Source: Lacipirellula parvula (GTDB lineage: Bacteria > Planctomycetota > Planctomycetia > Pirellulales > Lacipirellulaceae). From it: a DNA stretch of 64,000 bases. Numbering within the stretch: the first letter of the stretch is position 1; each line of letters begins with the position of its first letter. The notes under the pieces were generated by a model, which was not told the DNA's origin, searched no databases, and saw nothing but the letters and a program-made list of their open reading frames with translations. The translations under genes and the position numbers were made by a program. Positions 25,244-34,547 of the stretch are shown here, piece after piece. The stretch lies in NCBI RefSeq assembly GCF_009177095.1, contig NZ_AP021861.1:6802501-6866500 (forward strand), in the 5' to 3' direction.

Positions 25244-26932
25244 ATGCTTCGTTTCCGCCTCGGTCTGCGCTGCGCCGCGTGCGCTCTCATCAGCTCATTG
25301 CTGTCGACGTCGACGACAGTCGCCCAGATCACCATCGATGCGAACTTCGACTCCGGCTCGCTGAAAAGCTATTCCGTCACCCGCGCGGCCATCAACCTCG
25401 TCGGCCGCGACAGCTACGCCTTCGGCCAACATCCGCTCGGCGGCGACCATTGGCGGTGGATGTACTTCAAAGCCACCGGCGTGCTGAACACGAATCCGAC
25501 CTTCTCGGTTGCCGGCGAGTTCGGCGGCGATAACACCGACTATCCGCCGACGCTCGCGAATCACGAACTTGCCGATCACGAGATGGTCTACTCGTACGAC
25601 GGCGTGAACTGGGAATTCTTCCCCCACGCGAACAACACGCTGCAAAACATCGGCGACGGCAATTCAGCCAACGACCTCTTCACGTTCAACCTCGGTTCCA
25701 ATTTCACGCAGAACGAGGTCTACGTCGCTTACGCCATTCCCTACACCTACGCCCGCAGCACGGCCCACACGCAGAAGGTAATCGCCTCGCCCTGGGCGAC
25801 GCCGACGGCTTCCGGCAACGCGAATGGCGTGATCGGCCAATCGCCGGCAGGGGTCGACGACATTGGCCGCTCGATCCCCGCCCTCGACCTCTACGCCTAC
25901 CGCATCACGAACCCTGCGACAGACTCCGCGACGCCGAAGCATCGGGTGATGATCGCCACCGGTCAGCACGCATCGGAAACGCTCGGCATCTACACCTACG
26001 AAGGGCTCGTCGATTGGTTGATCTCCGACGACCCGCGCGCCGCAGCGCTTCGCGATAAAACAGAGATTCTCGGCTATCCGACGCTCAACGCCTCGGGGCG
26101 CTACGCAGGCCTGAATCGTTCGATGCTGCAGTGGCAGAACACCGACTCGAACGGCTACTGGTATCCCAATGCCGTCTCCTCGAGCGACTACGTTTCGCCC
26201 CAGCGGACGGAGCAGATGATCAACGGCGAAGCGATGCGGGCCGACAAAGCCGCCACGCCGGGCGCCGTGACTGATCTGTTCTTGGACTTCCACTCCTCCG
26301 TCCCCGACTACAACATCGCCGGGCCCAACGGCGAAGGGGGCGGCGGCCGCGACGATTGGGGCTACATCACCAACAACGCCGCGTCGCTGAACAACCCGTG
26401 GTGGCTGGCGCTCAAGGAACTGCAACCCAATCTGCTCGAAGAAACCTCCGGCACGACGGCCGCCAGCAAGACGCTCACCGGTTTCGCGCTCGGCTTCCTC
26501 AACGCGCAGATGTCGGTCACGCTCGAGAATCAGTTTGGCATCAGCCGACCGATCTCTTTCTACCAAGACTACGGCAAGAACGTCGGCCTCGCGATGTACG
26601 AAGCGTGGATCCGCGTCGACAATCCGCTGGCGGCCGACTTCGACGAAGACGGCGACGTCGACGCAGGCGATCTCGCCGCCTGGAAACTCGGCTTCGGCAC
26701 GCTGTCAGACGCCCAGCACTACCAAGGCGACGCGAACAACGACGGCGTCGTCGACGGCGCCGACCTGCTCGTCTGGCAGCGGCAGTTCGGCGGGACGTCG
26801 CCTCCCATTGCAATCCCAGAACCCACAGGAGTACTACAGCTTTTTACTGGACTTATGTTCATGTCGCTGCTATGGTATCAATCGCACCGCCGATTGTTAC
26901 TGAAACACGAACTCCAACTAGCCCCGACCTAG
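25244..26932 (+). CDS. Secreted M14-type zinc carboxypeptidase with dockerin-like and PEP-CTERM tail
   Basis: 562 residues with a signal peptide. An N-terminal beta region precedes an M14 catalytic part: TGQHASETLGIY supplies the metal His and Glu, DLFLDFHSSVPD the third metal His, and VTLENQFG the likely general-base Glu. Then comes a dockerin-type-I-like Ca-binding pair (ADFDEDGDVDAGDLAAWK, GDANNDGVVDGADLLVWQ) and a PEP-CTERM sorting signal (IPEPTGVLQLF, hydrophobic helix, HRR), which directs an exosortase to process and export the protein. Family members cleave C-terminal residues or peptidoglycan-like peptides. The last codons, including the TAG stop, lie in a REP palindrome. Confidence 0.82.
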   Translation: MLRFRLGLRCAACALISSLLSTSTTVAQITIDANFDSGSLKSYSVTRAAINLVGRDSYAFGQHPLGGDHWRWMYFKATGVLNTNPTFSVAGEFGGDNTDYPPTLANHELADHEMVYSYDGVNWEFFPHANNTLQNIGDGNSANDLFTFNLGSNFTQNEVYVAYAIPYTYARSTAHTQKVIASPWATPTASGNANGVIGQSPAGVDDIGRSIPALDLYAYRITNPATDSATPKHRVMIATGQHASETLGIYTYEGLVDWLISDDPRAAALRDKTEILGYPTLNASGRYAGLNRSMLQWQNTDSNGYWYPNAVSSSDYVSPQRTEQMINGEAMRADKAATPGAVTDLFLDFHSSVPDYNIAGPNGEGGGGRDDWGYITNNAASLNNPWWLALKELQPNLLEETSGTTAASKTLTGFALGFLNAQMSVTLENQFGISRPISFYQDYGKNVGLAMYEAWIRVDNPLAADFDEDGDVDAGDLAAWKLGFGTLSDAQHYQGDANNDGVVDGADLLVWQRQFGGTSPPIAIPEPTGVLQLFTGLMFMSLLWYQSHRRLLLKHELQLAPT

Positions 26933-26946
26933 CTAGGTCGGGGCTG
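26919..26946. repeat. REP palindrome, left of the RAYT gene
   Basis: CTAGCCCCGACCTAGCTAGG continues to TCGGGGCT; arms of 13 bases with no loop. It shares the TAGCCCCG start with the CCCCGGGC family. Confidence 0.85.
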
Positions 26947-26966
26947 CTTCAAACGGAGCAACGCCC

Positions 26967-27446
26967 TTGCCTTGCTACCTCTTCACCTGGCATGCCTACG
27001 GCACGTGGATGCCTGATCGCCCGCAAGGCTATGTAAAAAAGAGGCAAGGCGTTTTGCCTCCCGACCCAGAACAAGCTCGCCGCTATCGAGCACGGCAGAA
27101 AGAGCCAACGGCTAGCTTCGCTTCAACTGAACAGCGCCTAATCATCGACGAATCGCTCATCGCCGCCGAAAAACGCCGCTTCCGCCTCCACGGCGTCGCG
27201 ACCGAGCCTACGCATCTGCATTTACTACTGAGTTGGCGCGACGAACGAACGTTCGAATTGTTGCGTCGCGGGGTGCGTGAATCAATTTCGCGGCGATTGA
27301 ACGCACACCTACGCCACCGCTGGCTAGAGCAAGGCGGCAGCCGCAAACAAGTGCGCGAGCAGTCGCACTTCAACTATCTGATGGCGACGTACCTGCCAAA
27401 ACACCACGGCTGGAAGTGGCGCGAAGGCCTTGGCTTCTATCAATGA
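26967..27446 (+). CDS. REP-associated tyrosine transposase (Y1/HUH family)
   Basis: 159 residues. PTHLHLLLSW (about 74-83) is the HUH metal-binding motif, and FNYLMATYLPKHHGWKW (about 135-151) carries the candidate catalytic Tyr of the Y1 transposase family, like IS200/IS605 and RAYT proteins. The N-terminus YLFTWHAYGTWMP is typical. It starts with TTG about 10 bases after CGGAGC. RAYTs nick and transfer single strands at REP palindromes; the flanking palindromes fit that. The gene is intact, so activity is possible. It is the only transposase seen in the window. Confidence 0.85.
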   Translation: MPCYLFTWHAYGTWMPDRPQGYVKKRQGVLPPDPEQARRYRARQKEPTASFASTEQRLIIDESLIAAEKRRFRLHGVATEPTHLHLLLSWRDERTFELLRRGVRESISRRLNAHLRHRWLEQGGSRKQVREQSHFNYLMATYLPKHHGWKWREGLGFYQ

Positions 27447-27487
27447 GACTTTCTAATTCGCGGCGCAATCATTCAACGCGCAGCGAA

Positions 27488-27515
27488 TAGCCCCGACCTA
27501 GCTAGGTCGGGGCTA
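27488..27515. repeat. REP palindrome, right of the RAYT gene
   Basis: Identical over 26 bases to the left copy; TAGCCCCGACC / GGTCGGGGCTA. Confidence 0.85.
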
Positions 27516-27573
27516 GTTTGAGCTGAAGATGCGTACGAGCGCGAGCTCTCAAAGAAGCGTGCAAGAAGCCCGC

Positions 27574-29715
27574 TTATTCCTTGACGCGTTCTTCGGTCAC
27601 TTCATCAAGCGCCGGTTCTTGGCGTTCCTCCTCAACTGCTTCCAACGCCTTAAGTCGCTCCTGCAGCTTTTTGAGTTCCTCTTCAGCCGCCAGCAGCTTC
27701 TTCAGTTCATCCTTCGGCACGACGCTGAACTCTTGGCCGTTAGATGAAATTTCGGGAACAAATCCTTTCGGCAGCGGCGGGGCAATCGGCGCCGTCTTGA
27801 ACTGCGGCGGAGCCGGTGCGGGCGGGGCGGTGAGCACCATATCGGGCGCGTCTGGGGTGGCCTTAAAGTGGATGACTCCCGGCCGAACTTCAACCCTCGG
27901 CGCGGCCAATTTCGCGGGCCGAGCCTCGCGCACCTTCCGTTCAACTCGGTCAAGTTCGACGCGAGCTCGCTCCTTGGCCTTGATCGTCGCTGCCACCTGT
28001 GCTTCGGCGGCCGCCTTCATCGCGTTGTGCTGCGCCTTGATGGCCTGCAGTTCCGCCACCTTGGCAAGTTCGTGGACCTGCTCGACCTTGAAGTGGACGT
28101 TCTTCCTCGCTTCGTCATCCTCTGCGGCGGCCTTCGCCTCAAGGGACTCCTTCACCCGCTGAGCATTCATCTCGCATAACTTCACTTCGGCTAGCGTGAG
28201 ATCTTTCTCTGCGGAGAGTTCGAGGATCTCTCCTTCGTTTTGCTTGGCGATGCCTTGCTCGGCCAACGCCGTCGTGTGCTGGACTTTGAATTGGATCGCC
28301 TCGGCCTTCTTCTTCAGCCCCTCCGCCTTCAGAGCCCAATACTCCCCTTCGAGCTTCAGCGTCGCTACGCTGCCGCCGGACACCGGCGAGGCGCTGGTCT
28401 CAAATCGGGGCACAAGCACGTCCGCCGGCGGCGGCGTGAACTGTGTAGTGCGTCCATAGGCGAATGCCTGCACCTGTGGCGCCCCGTCCGCAACCGTCTG
28501 CCATGATTGAACTGGAACGGACATTTCCACCGGTACTTCGTTGGTAACCGTCACCGCGGCGATGTTCTCCGCCGCGACGGTATTGGGTGCAGGCGTCGGA
28601 TTTGGACTTGGGCTCGCCTGTGCGCCCTGCTCCGGCGACGTGGTCGCTACCGCGGCGTCAGTCACCACATCGACCAGATCAGCAGTCAGCGTCTGCACTT
28701 CTGATACGAGCGCCACGGCGTTTTCTTCAATCGCTTTCTCTTCGAGCTTCGCGCCGCTCTCGCCATCGACGTTCGTCGAGATGATCACGACGTTTCCATC
28801 GCCGCCCGCCTTCCCCTTCGGCGGATCAGCCTCGGCGACGGCGAGCATCCCTACGGCCAGGCAAACTCCCAGCACGCCAACGGCGGGCTTCGATGCAGCG
28901 GCGATCGTCATGGCAAGGATTCCCTTTTCAGCGAGTGAACAAGCGGCGCCGCCCTTCAGCGGCGCCCCTTTGATAACCATTGAGGCAAGTTTTGATTTCA
29001 CGGCGAAGCCCATGCCGAGCGTCGCGGTCGACGCCACCAGGCCCGGCGTCGCGGCCGGAGCGCTCGACGCCGTCGATTGCACAATCCCCAGCGCCGCCGA
29101 GAGCGCGACGCCGCGGCGAAGCAGTCGCGAACGCAGCAGCCGCGTTCCGCGAGCGAGCAACCCTTTGATCGTTTGCGTGCTAACGCCCAACTGCTCGGCC
29201 GCCTCGCTCCGCGTGCGACCTTCCATGTAGCAGAGGACCAGCGGCTGCTGGTACCTGGCCGGCAGTGAGTTGAGTTCATCGAGTAGTCGCAACGCCTGCT
29301 CGTTCCGCTCGATGTCGGTCAGCTGATCGTCGAGCGAAGGAATGTCGGCCAGCAGCGGCGCTTCATTCCGCCGGCGATGCCGCGAGTGAGCGAGCAGCGC
29401 CGTCCGGTAAGCAACGCGGTAGAGCCAGCCTGCGGCGCTCTCGGTGGCGCGAATCGAGCGCGACTTCCGGGCGAGAATCAAAAATGTGGCTTGAAAGGCG
29501 TCCTCGACGTCTTGCTGATGACGGAGGATTTGCGAACAGACGCTCCACACCATGTTGGCGTGGGTTTCCACCACCTGGGCGAACGCCCGCTCGTCGCGGT
29601 AGCGTTGAAACCGCATCAACTGCTCGCCATCGGTCGGCGCGACGACCGGGGCGTCGACGGCCTGCCCTTCCGCAAAAGGGGCGTCGAAATCGGCGGTAGG
29701 TAAGAAGTCTGGCAT
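27574..29715 (-). CDS. ECF sigma factor with membrane segment and long coiled-coil C-terminus
   Basis: 713 residues from MPDFLPTADF (start 29715; an upstream extension runs into a repeat and is not favoured). Region 2 (about 35-110: FAQVVETHANMVWSVCSQIL, DVEDAFQATFLILARK) and region 4 (about 140-195: YQQPLVLCYMEGRTRSEAAE, then GVSTQTIKGLLARG) are clear. A membrane segment follows at about 278-296 (PAVGVLGVCLAVGMLAVA). The remaining 400 residues include a charged coiled coil (about 490-640, Ala/Glu/Lys rich) and Pro-rich ends. So the sigma domain is cytoplasmic and the C-terminus probably periplasmic, suggesting a sigma factor held at the membrane and perhaps freed by proteolysis (inference). 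No anti-sigma gene is adjacent. Confidence 0.85.
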   Translation of the reverse strand: MPDFLPTADFDAPFAEGQAVDAPVVAPTDGEQLMRFQRYRDERAFAQVVETHANMVWSVCSQILRHQQDVEDAFQATFLILARKSRSIRATESAAGWLYRVAYRTALLAHSRHRRRNEAPLLADIPSLDDQLTDIERNEQALRLLDELNSLPARYQQPLVLCYMEGRTRSEAAEQLGVSTQTIKGLLARGTRLLRSRLLRRGVALSAALGIVQSTASSAPAATPGLVASTATLGMGFAVKSKLASMVIKGAPLKGGAACSLAEKGILAMTIAAASKPAVGVLGVCLAVGMLAVAEADPPKGKAGGDGNVVIISTNVDGESGAKLEEKAIEENAVALVSEVQTLTADLVDVVTDAAVATTSPEQGAQASPSPNPTPAPNTVAAENIAAVTVTNEVPVEMSVPVQSWQTVADGAPQVQAFAYGRTTQFTPPPADVLVPRFETSASPVSGGSVATLKLEGEYWALKAEGLKKKAEAIQFKVQHTTALAEQGIAKQNEGEILELSAEKDLTLAEVKLCEMNAQRVKESLEAKAAAEDDEARKNVHFKVEQVHELAKVAELQAIKAQHNAMKAAAEAQVAATIKAKERARVELDRVERKVREARPAKLAAPRVEVRPGVIHFKATPDAPDMVLTAPPAPAPPQFKTAPIAPPLPKGFVPEISSNGQEFSVVPKDELKKLLAAEEELKKLQERLKALEAVEEERQEPALDEVTEERVKE

Positions 29716-29816
29716 CCGGCGGCGTCTCTCCACCCCATTAGAGGCCGGAACCGCCGCCGCGGACTGCGGAATTTTTAGAAAAAAGATAGCCGCTAGCGAG
29801 CGTGCTTTACTGGATT

Positions 29817-29967
29817 GGGTGCCACTGGCGTGTCGCCAGTGGGAAGTACCGGAACGCGACGACGACTGTTGGATGCGAAGCGGCCTAAAAAACAAGGCTG
29901 CCTGCTGCTCGCGATTGATTGTTAGTTAGTACCCGCTTCCGCACTGGCAAGATGCCAGTGGCACCCC
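29817..29967. repeat. Inverted repeat, GTGCCACTGGC family, copy 1
   Basis: A hairpin at 29817-29843 (TGCCACTGGCG/CGCCAGTGG) is mirrored by 29941-29967 (CACTGGC/GCCAGTGGCACCC), so the whole is an inverted pair of palindromes about 100 bases apart. A second copy is at 35648-35812. Confidence 0.8.
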
Positions 29968-30000
29968 CCACGCCGTGATATGTCATCCCTACTTCAAACC

Positions 30001-30026
30001 GACCCCCGGACGGAGCCCGGGGCTAG
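30001..30026. repeat. Single REP of the CCCCGGGC family
   Basis: GACCCCCGGACGGAGCCCGG then GGCTAG; half of the two-part element found at 7136, 8104 and 9326. Confidence 0.8.
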
Positions 30027-30042
30027 TGGGATGGCGGTCAGG

Positions 30043-30294
30043 TTACTTCCGCCCGTAGATCGCCTTCAACTGTCCCGCCGTCTCATCCGGCGCCGTCGCC
30101 TCGATCACCCGGGCGACTTCCTCGGCCGACATTCCGCGGTCCAGCATCTCTCGCTTCAGTTCCGCCTCGATCCGCCGCTGGTGTGCCTTCGAGACGACCG
30201 ACGAAATCAGGCAAGCAAGCGTGACGATCACCCCCGTGAGGCACCCGATGCCGACAATCAGCAGCGAAAACCGCTGGTCGGATTCCAATCCCAT
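30043..30294 (-). CDS. Small membrane protein with SHOCT-like tail
   Basis: 83 residues (MGLESDQRFSLLIVGIGCLTG...). One membrane helix (about 10-35) is followed by AHQRRIEAELKREMLDRGMSAEEVARVIEA, the short Leu/Glu-rich helix pair seen in SHOCT-like C-termini of oligomeric membrane proteins. The start at 30294 has GAGAAG six bases upstream; an in-frame ATG at 30372 would add 26 residues. Downstream of the stop is a REP. Function unknown. Confidence 0.6.
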   Translation of the reverse strand: MGLESDQRFSLLIVGIGCLTGVIVTLACLISSVVSKAHQRRIEAELKREMLDRGMSAEEVARVIEATAPDETAGQLKAIYGRK

Positions 30295-30656
30295 GAACTT
30301 CTCTGTCCAGGGATCTATGGGTGGCGGGATTGAAACCTGGCCAAGAACTAAGGAGAGAGGGTGGAGATTCATCGTCGTTCACACCGCTTGAGTGGGCGCC
30401 GCCGGCTAGGACCGCCTGCCAGGCTACGAGTCGAACAAACGACCGCCCACGCCTGTTGTAGTATATCTGTCCCTGGCCATTCGTCGCCGCGGGTCAAATC
30501 TTGGCGCCTTCCGCCAGATTCGCCAGCCGCCATTCGGGGGGAGGCGTGAACTCTCCCAAGCGGCACAATAAGACCCCTGCCGCACTGTTCTGGCCGCGAT
30601 TTCTAAACCCTTTTCCAATCGTGCCTATTTCTTGGGCGACCGGTGCCCGCGGCCGA
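30295..30656. other. Gene-free stretch
   Basis: No supported gene, repeat or RNA was seen in this part; it may hold the promoter of the small membrane protein gene. Confidence 0.4.
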
Positions 30657-30685
30657 TTGACGCCTCACTCTAAGCCGTTTACCGT
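30657..30685 (+). promoter_or_regulatory. Putative argH promoter
   Basis: TTGACG (30657-30662), 17 bases, TACCGT (30680-30685). The -35 box is good and the -10 box weak. It lies about 87 bases ahead of the argH start codon. Confidence 0.35.
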
Positions 30686-30771
30686 AAAGATGTTGGAGCC
30701 ATTTTTATGGCTGCACCGGCAAACTCTCTCGGCTCCTTTCAGTCCGATTTCATTTCGCGTCGGAACTCCCT

Positions 30772-32166
30772 TTGGCCAAGCAACAACACAAACCATGGGG
30801 CGGCGTGTTTGACGGCGACGTCGACCCGCGCGTTGAGCGCTTCAGCGAAAGCGTCAGCTTCGACCATCGCCTCCACGCCCAAGATATCCGCGGCTCGATC
30901 GCGCACGCCCGCATGCTGGCAGAAACCGGCATGCTATCGGCAGATGAACGCGACCAGATCGTCGCCGGCCTCGAACAGATCGGCCGCGAGATCGCTGCTG
31001 GCGAGTTCCCGTTCAAGCAAGAGCTCGAAGACGTTCACATGAACATCGAGCGGGCCCTCACCGAACGCATCGGCGACGTCGGCCGCAAGCTCCACACGGG
31101 CCGCAGCCGCAACGACCAGGTGTCGACCGACTTCCGCCTCTGGATTCGCGACGCGATCGACCGGACGGACGAACTCCTCGCCAACTTGCAGCGAGCGTTC
31201 GTCGACCGTTGCGATCGCGACCACGGCATCATCCTGCCCGGCTACACCCACCTGCAACGGGCCCAGCCAGTGCTGGCGAACCACTACTGGCTCGCCTACA
31301 CCGAGAAGTTCCAACGCGATCGCGACCGTCTCGCCGATTGCCGCCGCCGCGTCAACCAGCTCCCGCTCGGCACGGCCGCCCTCGCCGGGACGACGATCCC
31401 GATCGACCGCCGTCACGTCGCCGCGGCCCTCGATTTCGAAGGGATCGTCGCCAACAGCCTCGATTCCTCGAGCGATCGCGACTTTGCGATCGAGTTCGCC
31501 TTCGCCCTCACCCTCGTGGCTGAGCACCTCAGTACCTGGGCAGAGGAGTGGATTCTGTGGTCGACCGTCGAGTTCCGCTTCCTGCGGCTGCCGCATGCGT
31601 ATTGCACCGGCTCGTCGATCATGCCGCAGAAGATCAACCCCGACGTGCTGGAGCTGATCCGCGGCAAAACGGCCCGCGTGGTAGGCAACCTCACGTCGCT
31701 CCTGGTGCTGGTGAAGGGGCTGCCGCTCGCCTACAACCGCGACCTGCAAGAAGACAAGCCACGGGTGTTCGACTCGGCCGATACCGTCGAAGCGTGCGTG
31801 GAACTGGCCGCCGCGGTCGTCACCGGCGCCGAGCTCAATCGCCCGGCGATCCACGAAAAGCTCGGCCGCGGCTACCTCGACGCCACGACGCTGATGGAAC
31901 ACCTCATCAAGCTCGGCGTCCCGCAGCGCACGGCTCACGAGATCATCGGCAAGCTGGTCGGCGTGGCGATGAAGCGCGATCTGCCGCTGAACAAGCTCGA
32001 AGTCGCCGAGTTTCAGGCCGCCCACCCGGCGCTCGACGAATCGGTCTACCAAGTCCTCGGCGTCGACCACGCAATCCTGGCGTTCAGCAGCGAGGGCTCG
32101 ACGGCGCCGGCGCAAGTCGCCAAACAAGTCACGCTGTGGAAGGACCGCCTCGGTCTGGAACCGTAG
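30772..32166 (+). CDS. argH: Argininosuccinate lyase
   Basis: 464 residues. It starts at TTG with the typical opening KPWGGVFDG, and has the family segments [21 protein letters not shown] (substrate binding), [10 protein letters not shown], and the fumarase/aspartase signature [12 protein letters not shown] (catalytic Ser loop). The enzyme splits argininosuccinate into arginine and fumarate, the last step of arginine synthesis. No other arg gene is adjacent; carB at the window start is the nearest pathway partner. The TTG was chosen because the alignment begins here and a stop-free but unrelated frame precedes it. The next gene begins 44 bases downstream. Confidence 0.96.
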   Translation: MAKQQHKPWGGVFDGDVDPRVERFSESVSFDHRLHAQDIRGSIAHARMLAETGMLSADERDQIVAGLEQIGREIAAGEFPFKQELEDVHMNIERALTERIGDVGRKLHTGRSRNDQVSTDFRLWIRDAIDRTDELLANLQRAFVDRCDRDHGIILPGYTHLQRAQPVLANHYWLAYTEKFQRDRDRLADCRRRVNQLPLGTAALAGTTIPIDRRHVAAALDFEGIVANSLDSSSDRDFAIEFAFALTLVAEHLSTWAEEWILWSTVEFRFLRLPHAYCTGSSIMPQKINPDVLELIRGKTARVVGNLTSLLVLVKGLPLAYNRDLQEDKPRVFDSADTVEACVELAAAVVTGAELNRPAIHEKLGRGYLDATTLMEHLIKLGVPQRTAHEIIGKLVGVAMKRDLPLNKLEVAEFQAAHPALDESVYQVLGVDHAILAFSSEGSTAPAQVAKQVTLWKDRLGLEP

Positions 32167-32210
32167 CCTCCGAAATTGCCGCACACATCAACATCTGCTG
32201 CTTCTCATCC

Positions 32211-34460
32211 ATGATTGATCGCTTCCTCACGTATCGCAGCCTGAGCGCCGTCGCCGCGACGATGATTCTCGCGACATCGCTCGTTCCGTCGCTGTCGGCG
32301 CAAGAACCAGCCGCCGATCCCGCCGCCGCGGCAGCGCCGACGTTGGATCAGTTCGCCCGCCGCGATCCCGCGGTCGCCTCGGTCCTCGAACTCAAGCGAA
32401 CCACCCCCGCCGAGCAGCTGCGCGCGATCCTCATGCTGCTCGACCTCGGCCATGCCGACGTCGCCGCCCAGTTGCTGCCCGAATTGCTCGCCGCCAAGCT
32501 CGACGACGCCCAGAAGGCAGCCCTGGTCGGCGAGTTCGGCACCGCGAAATTCCTGAAGCTAATCCGCCTCGACCCACCGGTAGCGAAGGACGCAGCGCCC
32601 AATCAATTGGCCGGCGTTCGCGAGTTCGCCCAAAGCTGCATCATCGCCGCCGAGGCCGCGGCGAAAGATCCCAAGCGGATCGCCCAACTGATCGCGCAGC
32701 TCAACGCACCGACCGAGGGCGAGCGCTACGCCGCCCGCGTCGATCTCCGGGCCGCGGGCGACGCCGGCATGCTCGCCGCCATCAACGCCCTCGCCGCAGC
32801 CCAGGACGAAACCGTTCGCGGCAACCTGCTGGCGGCCCTCGCCGACATGCGGCCCGCCATCGACGCCCCGCTCCTCGCACTGCTGGCCGATTCGCAGGGC
32901 CAACTCCGTCGCGACGCCGCGGAACTCGCCGGCCATCTACACGTCGCCGCCGCCCTCCCCTGGCTGTCGACGATCGCGGTTACCGCAACCGATGCCTCGG
33001 CCGAATCGGCCGCTCGCAAGGCGATCTCCCAGCTCGGCTATCCCGAGCCGACGATCCACGAAGTTCAGAAGCTCCTGCGCGACCGTCTCGCCTCGATCAA
33101 ATCGACGCCGGTGACGACCTTCGACGACGGCACCGTCGGCGTCTGGTGGTCGTGGAACCCGCAAACCAAAGAGCTCGCCGCCGCGACCTATGGCGTACCG
33201 CAACTGCGGGCGCTCACCGCGGCTCGCTTGGCCCGCGCGCTCGGCGAAGTCGGCGGCCTCACCGAACCCAACGACCGCCGCGCCGTGCTGCTCTACTCGC
33301 TCGAAGAGTCGGCCCTGCTCGGTCGCGGCGTCGACGCTCCGTTGAAGGAAGTCGTCGCCGCGCTCACGCCGAGCGAACTTTCGACGACGCTCGCCACGGC
33401 GATGAAGGAGCAATACACGGCCGCCGCTGTGATGATCGCCGAAGAACTCGGCCGCCGCGGCGACCTTTCGATTCTGTCGTCAGGCGGCGGGGAACCCTCG
33501 CCGCTCGCCGCCGCGTTGACGAGCCCCGACCGCGCCGTCCGCTTCGCCGCGCTCTCCGCGATCATGCAGCTCAACCCGCAACGGTCGTTCCCCGGTTCGA
33601 GTCAGGTGGCTAAATCGCTCTGGTACTTCGTCGGCGGCGCGGGCGAACCGACCGCCGTCGCCGCGGCGCCTGCGATCCTGGTTGCCAGCGATTGGGCCGG
33701 CAAACTCCGCGGCCAGGGCTACGACGCGATGCCAGTGAAGACGGGCCGCGAAGCCCTCGTCGCCGCCATCGATCCCGCCGTCGCCCCGCGGCTCGGCGTC
33801 ATCGTGCTCGACAGCGATATCGGCCAACCGCTCCTTGGCGAGGTCGTTTACCAACTACGGGCGAGCGACCTTACCGCGAACGTGCCGATTTTGATCGCCG
33901 CGAGTGGTCCGCGATTCGCCTCGGCCCAACGCGTCGCCGAAGCGAACTCGTTGGTCTACGCGACGCCTCGTCCTCACGGCGACGGCTCCCTCGCCAACGT
34001 CGTGAAGGAAACTCTCGCCCTCAAGCCGACGCCGCTCGCGTCGACCGAGGTCCGCACCGCCCAGGCGAAGCAGGCCCTCGAATGGATCGCCAAACTGCTT
34101 GCTGCGAACGCCCCTTACGACGAACTCAAGCGCGACGCCTTCCTCGTCGATCGCACGTTGATGGCGCCTGAACTGGCCGCCGCGTCCGTGGGCGTGCTGG
34201 GCGCCCTCGGCACTCCCGAAAGCCAAACCGCTCTGGTCGATTTCGCCAGCGTGACGTCGCTGCCGATCGAAACCCGCCAAGCCGCAGCCGACGCCCTCGC
34301 CGCCAGCGTGAAGCAGTTCGGCGTTCAGCTAAAACGCGAGCAAGTCGTTCGCCAATACGACCGCTATAACGCCAGCGAAACTGCCGACAAGCCGACGCAA
34401 GAACTAATGGGCCGCCTCCTCGACGTCATCGAAAAGAAAGACTCCGCCTTGCAGAAGTAA
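32211..34460 (+). CDS. Exported HEAT-repeat protein with receiver-like segment
   Basis: 749 residues. A signal peptide (AATMILATSLVPSLSAQEPAA) and an Ala/Pro-rich linker precede a long helical region of HEAT-type repeats (about 130-470: repeated RxxAAxxLxxAG and similar units). About 480-600 looks like a degenerate receiver fold: AAPAILVASDWAGKLRGQGYD, LGVIVLDSDIGQP, VPILIAASGP. The candidate acceptor Asp is in LDSD. A second helical block follows. It is probably a periplasmic scaffold; a receiver outside the cytoplasm would be unusual. The frame is open upstream inside argH in another register, which was rejected as coding. Confidence 0.75.
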   Translation: MIDRFLTYRSLSAVAATMILATSLVPSLSAQEPAADPAAAAAPTLDQFARRDPAVASVLELKRTTPAEQLRAILMLLDLGHADVAAQLLPELLAAKLDDAQKAALVGEFGTAKFLKLIRLDPPVAKDAAPNQLAGVREFAQSCIIAAEAAAKDPKRIAQLIAQLNAPTEGERYAARVDLRAAGDAGMLAAINALAAAQDETVRGNLLAALADMRPAIDAPLLALLADSQGQLRRDAAELAGHLHVAAALPWLSTIAVTATDASAESAARKAISQLGYPEPTIHEVQKLLRDRLASIKSTPVTTFDDGTVGVWWSWNPQTKELAAATYGVPQLRALTAARLARALGEVGGLTEPNDRRAVLLYSLEESALLGRGVDAPLKEVVAALTPSELSTTLATAMKEQYTAAAVMIAEELGRRGDLSILSSGGGEPSPLAAALTSPDRAVRFAALSAIMQLNPQRSFPGSSQVAKSLWYFVGGAGEPTAVAAAPAILVASDWAGKLRGQGYDAMPVKTGREALVAAIDPAVAPRLGVIVLDSDIGQPLLGEVVYQLRASDLTANVPILIAASGPRFASAQRVAEANSLVYATPRPHGDGSLANVVKETLALKPTPLASTEVRTAQAKQALEWIAKLLAANAPYDELKRDAFLVDRTLMAPELAAASVGVLGALGTPESQTALVDFASVTSLPIETRQAAADALAASVKQFGVQLKREQVVRQYDRYNASETADKPTQELMGRLLDVIEKKDSALQK

Positions 34461-34547
34461 AGAACCAACGGAGTCGGTCCGGGCGCTAGCGCTTCCGGCT
34501 CACTTCCCCACTCAGCATTCCGCATTCATCCTTCAGCATTTCCCTCC

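Larger units (their letters stand above)
26919..27516 (+). mobile_element. RAYT transposase unit flanked by REP palindromes
   Basis: A TTG-started transposase gene (26967-27446) is bounded by two copies of the same 26-28 base palindrome (26919-26946 and 27488-27515). This is the usual arrangement of REP-associated tyrosine transposases, which move REP sequences. The left copy overlaps the end of the carboxypeptidase gene, so the unit seems to have landed at its 3' end. Confidence 0.75.

Noticed and set aside
31548-32210. Upstream extension of the HEAT-repeat gene
   Set aside because: It lies inside argH in another frame and has shadow-frame composition; a signal peptide begins at 32211.
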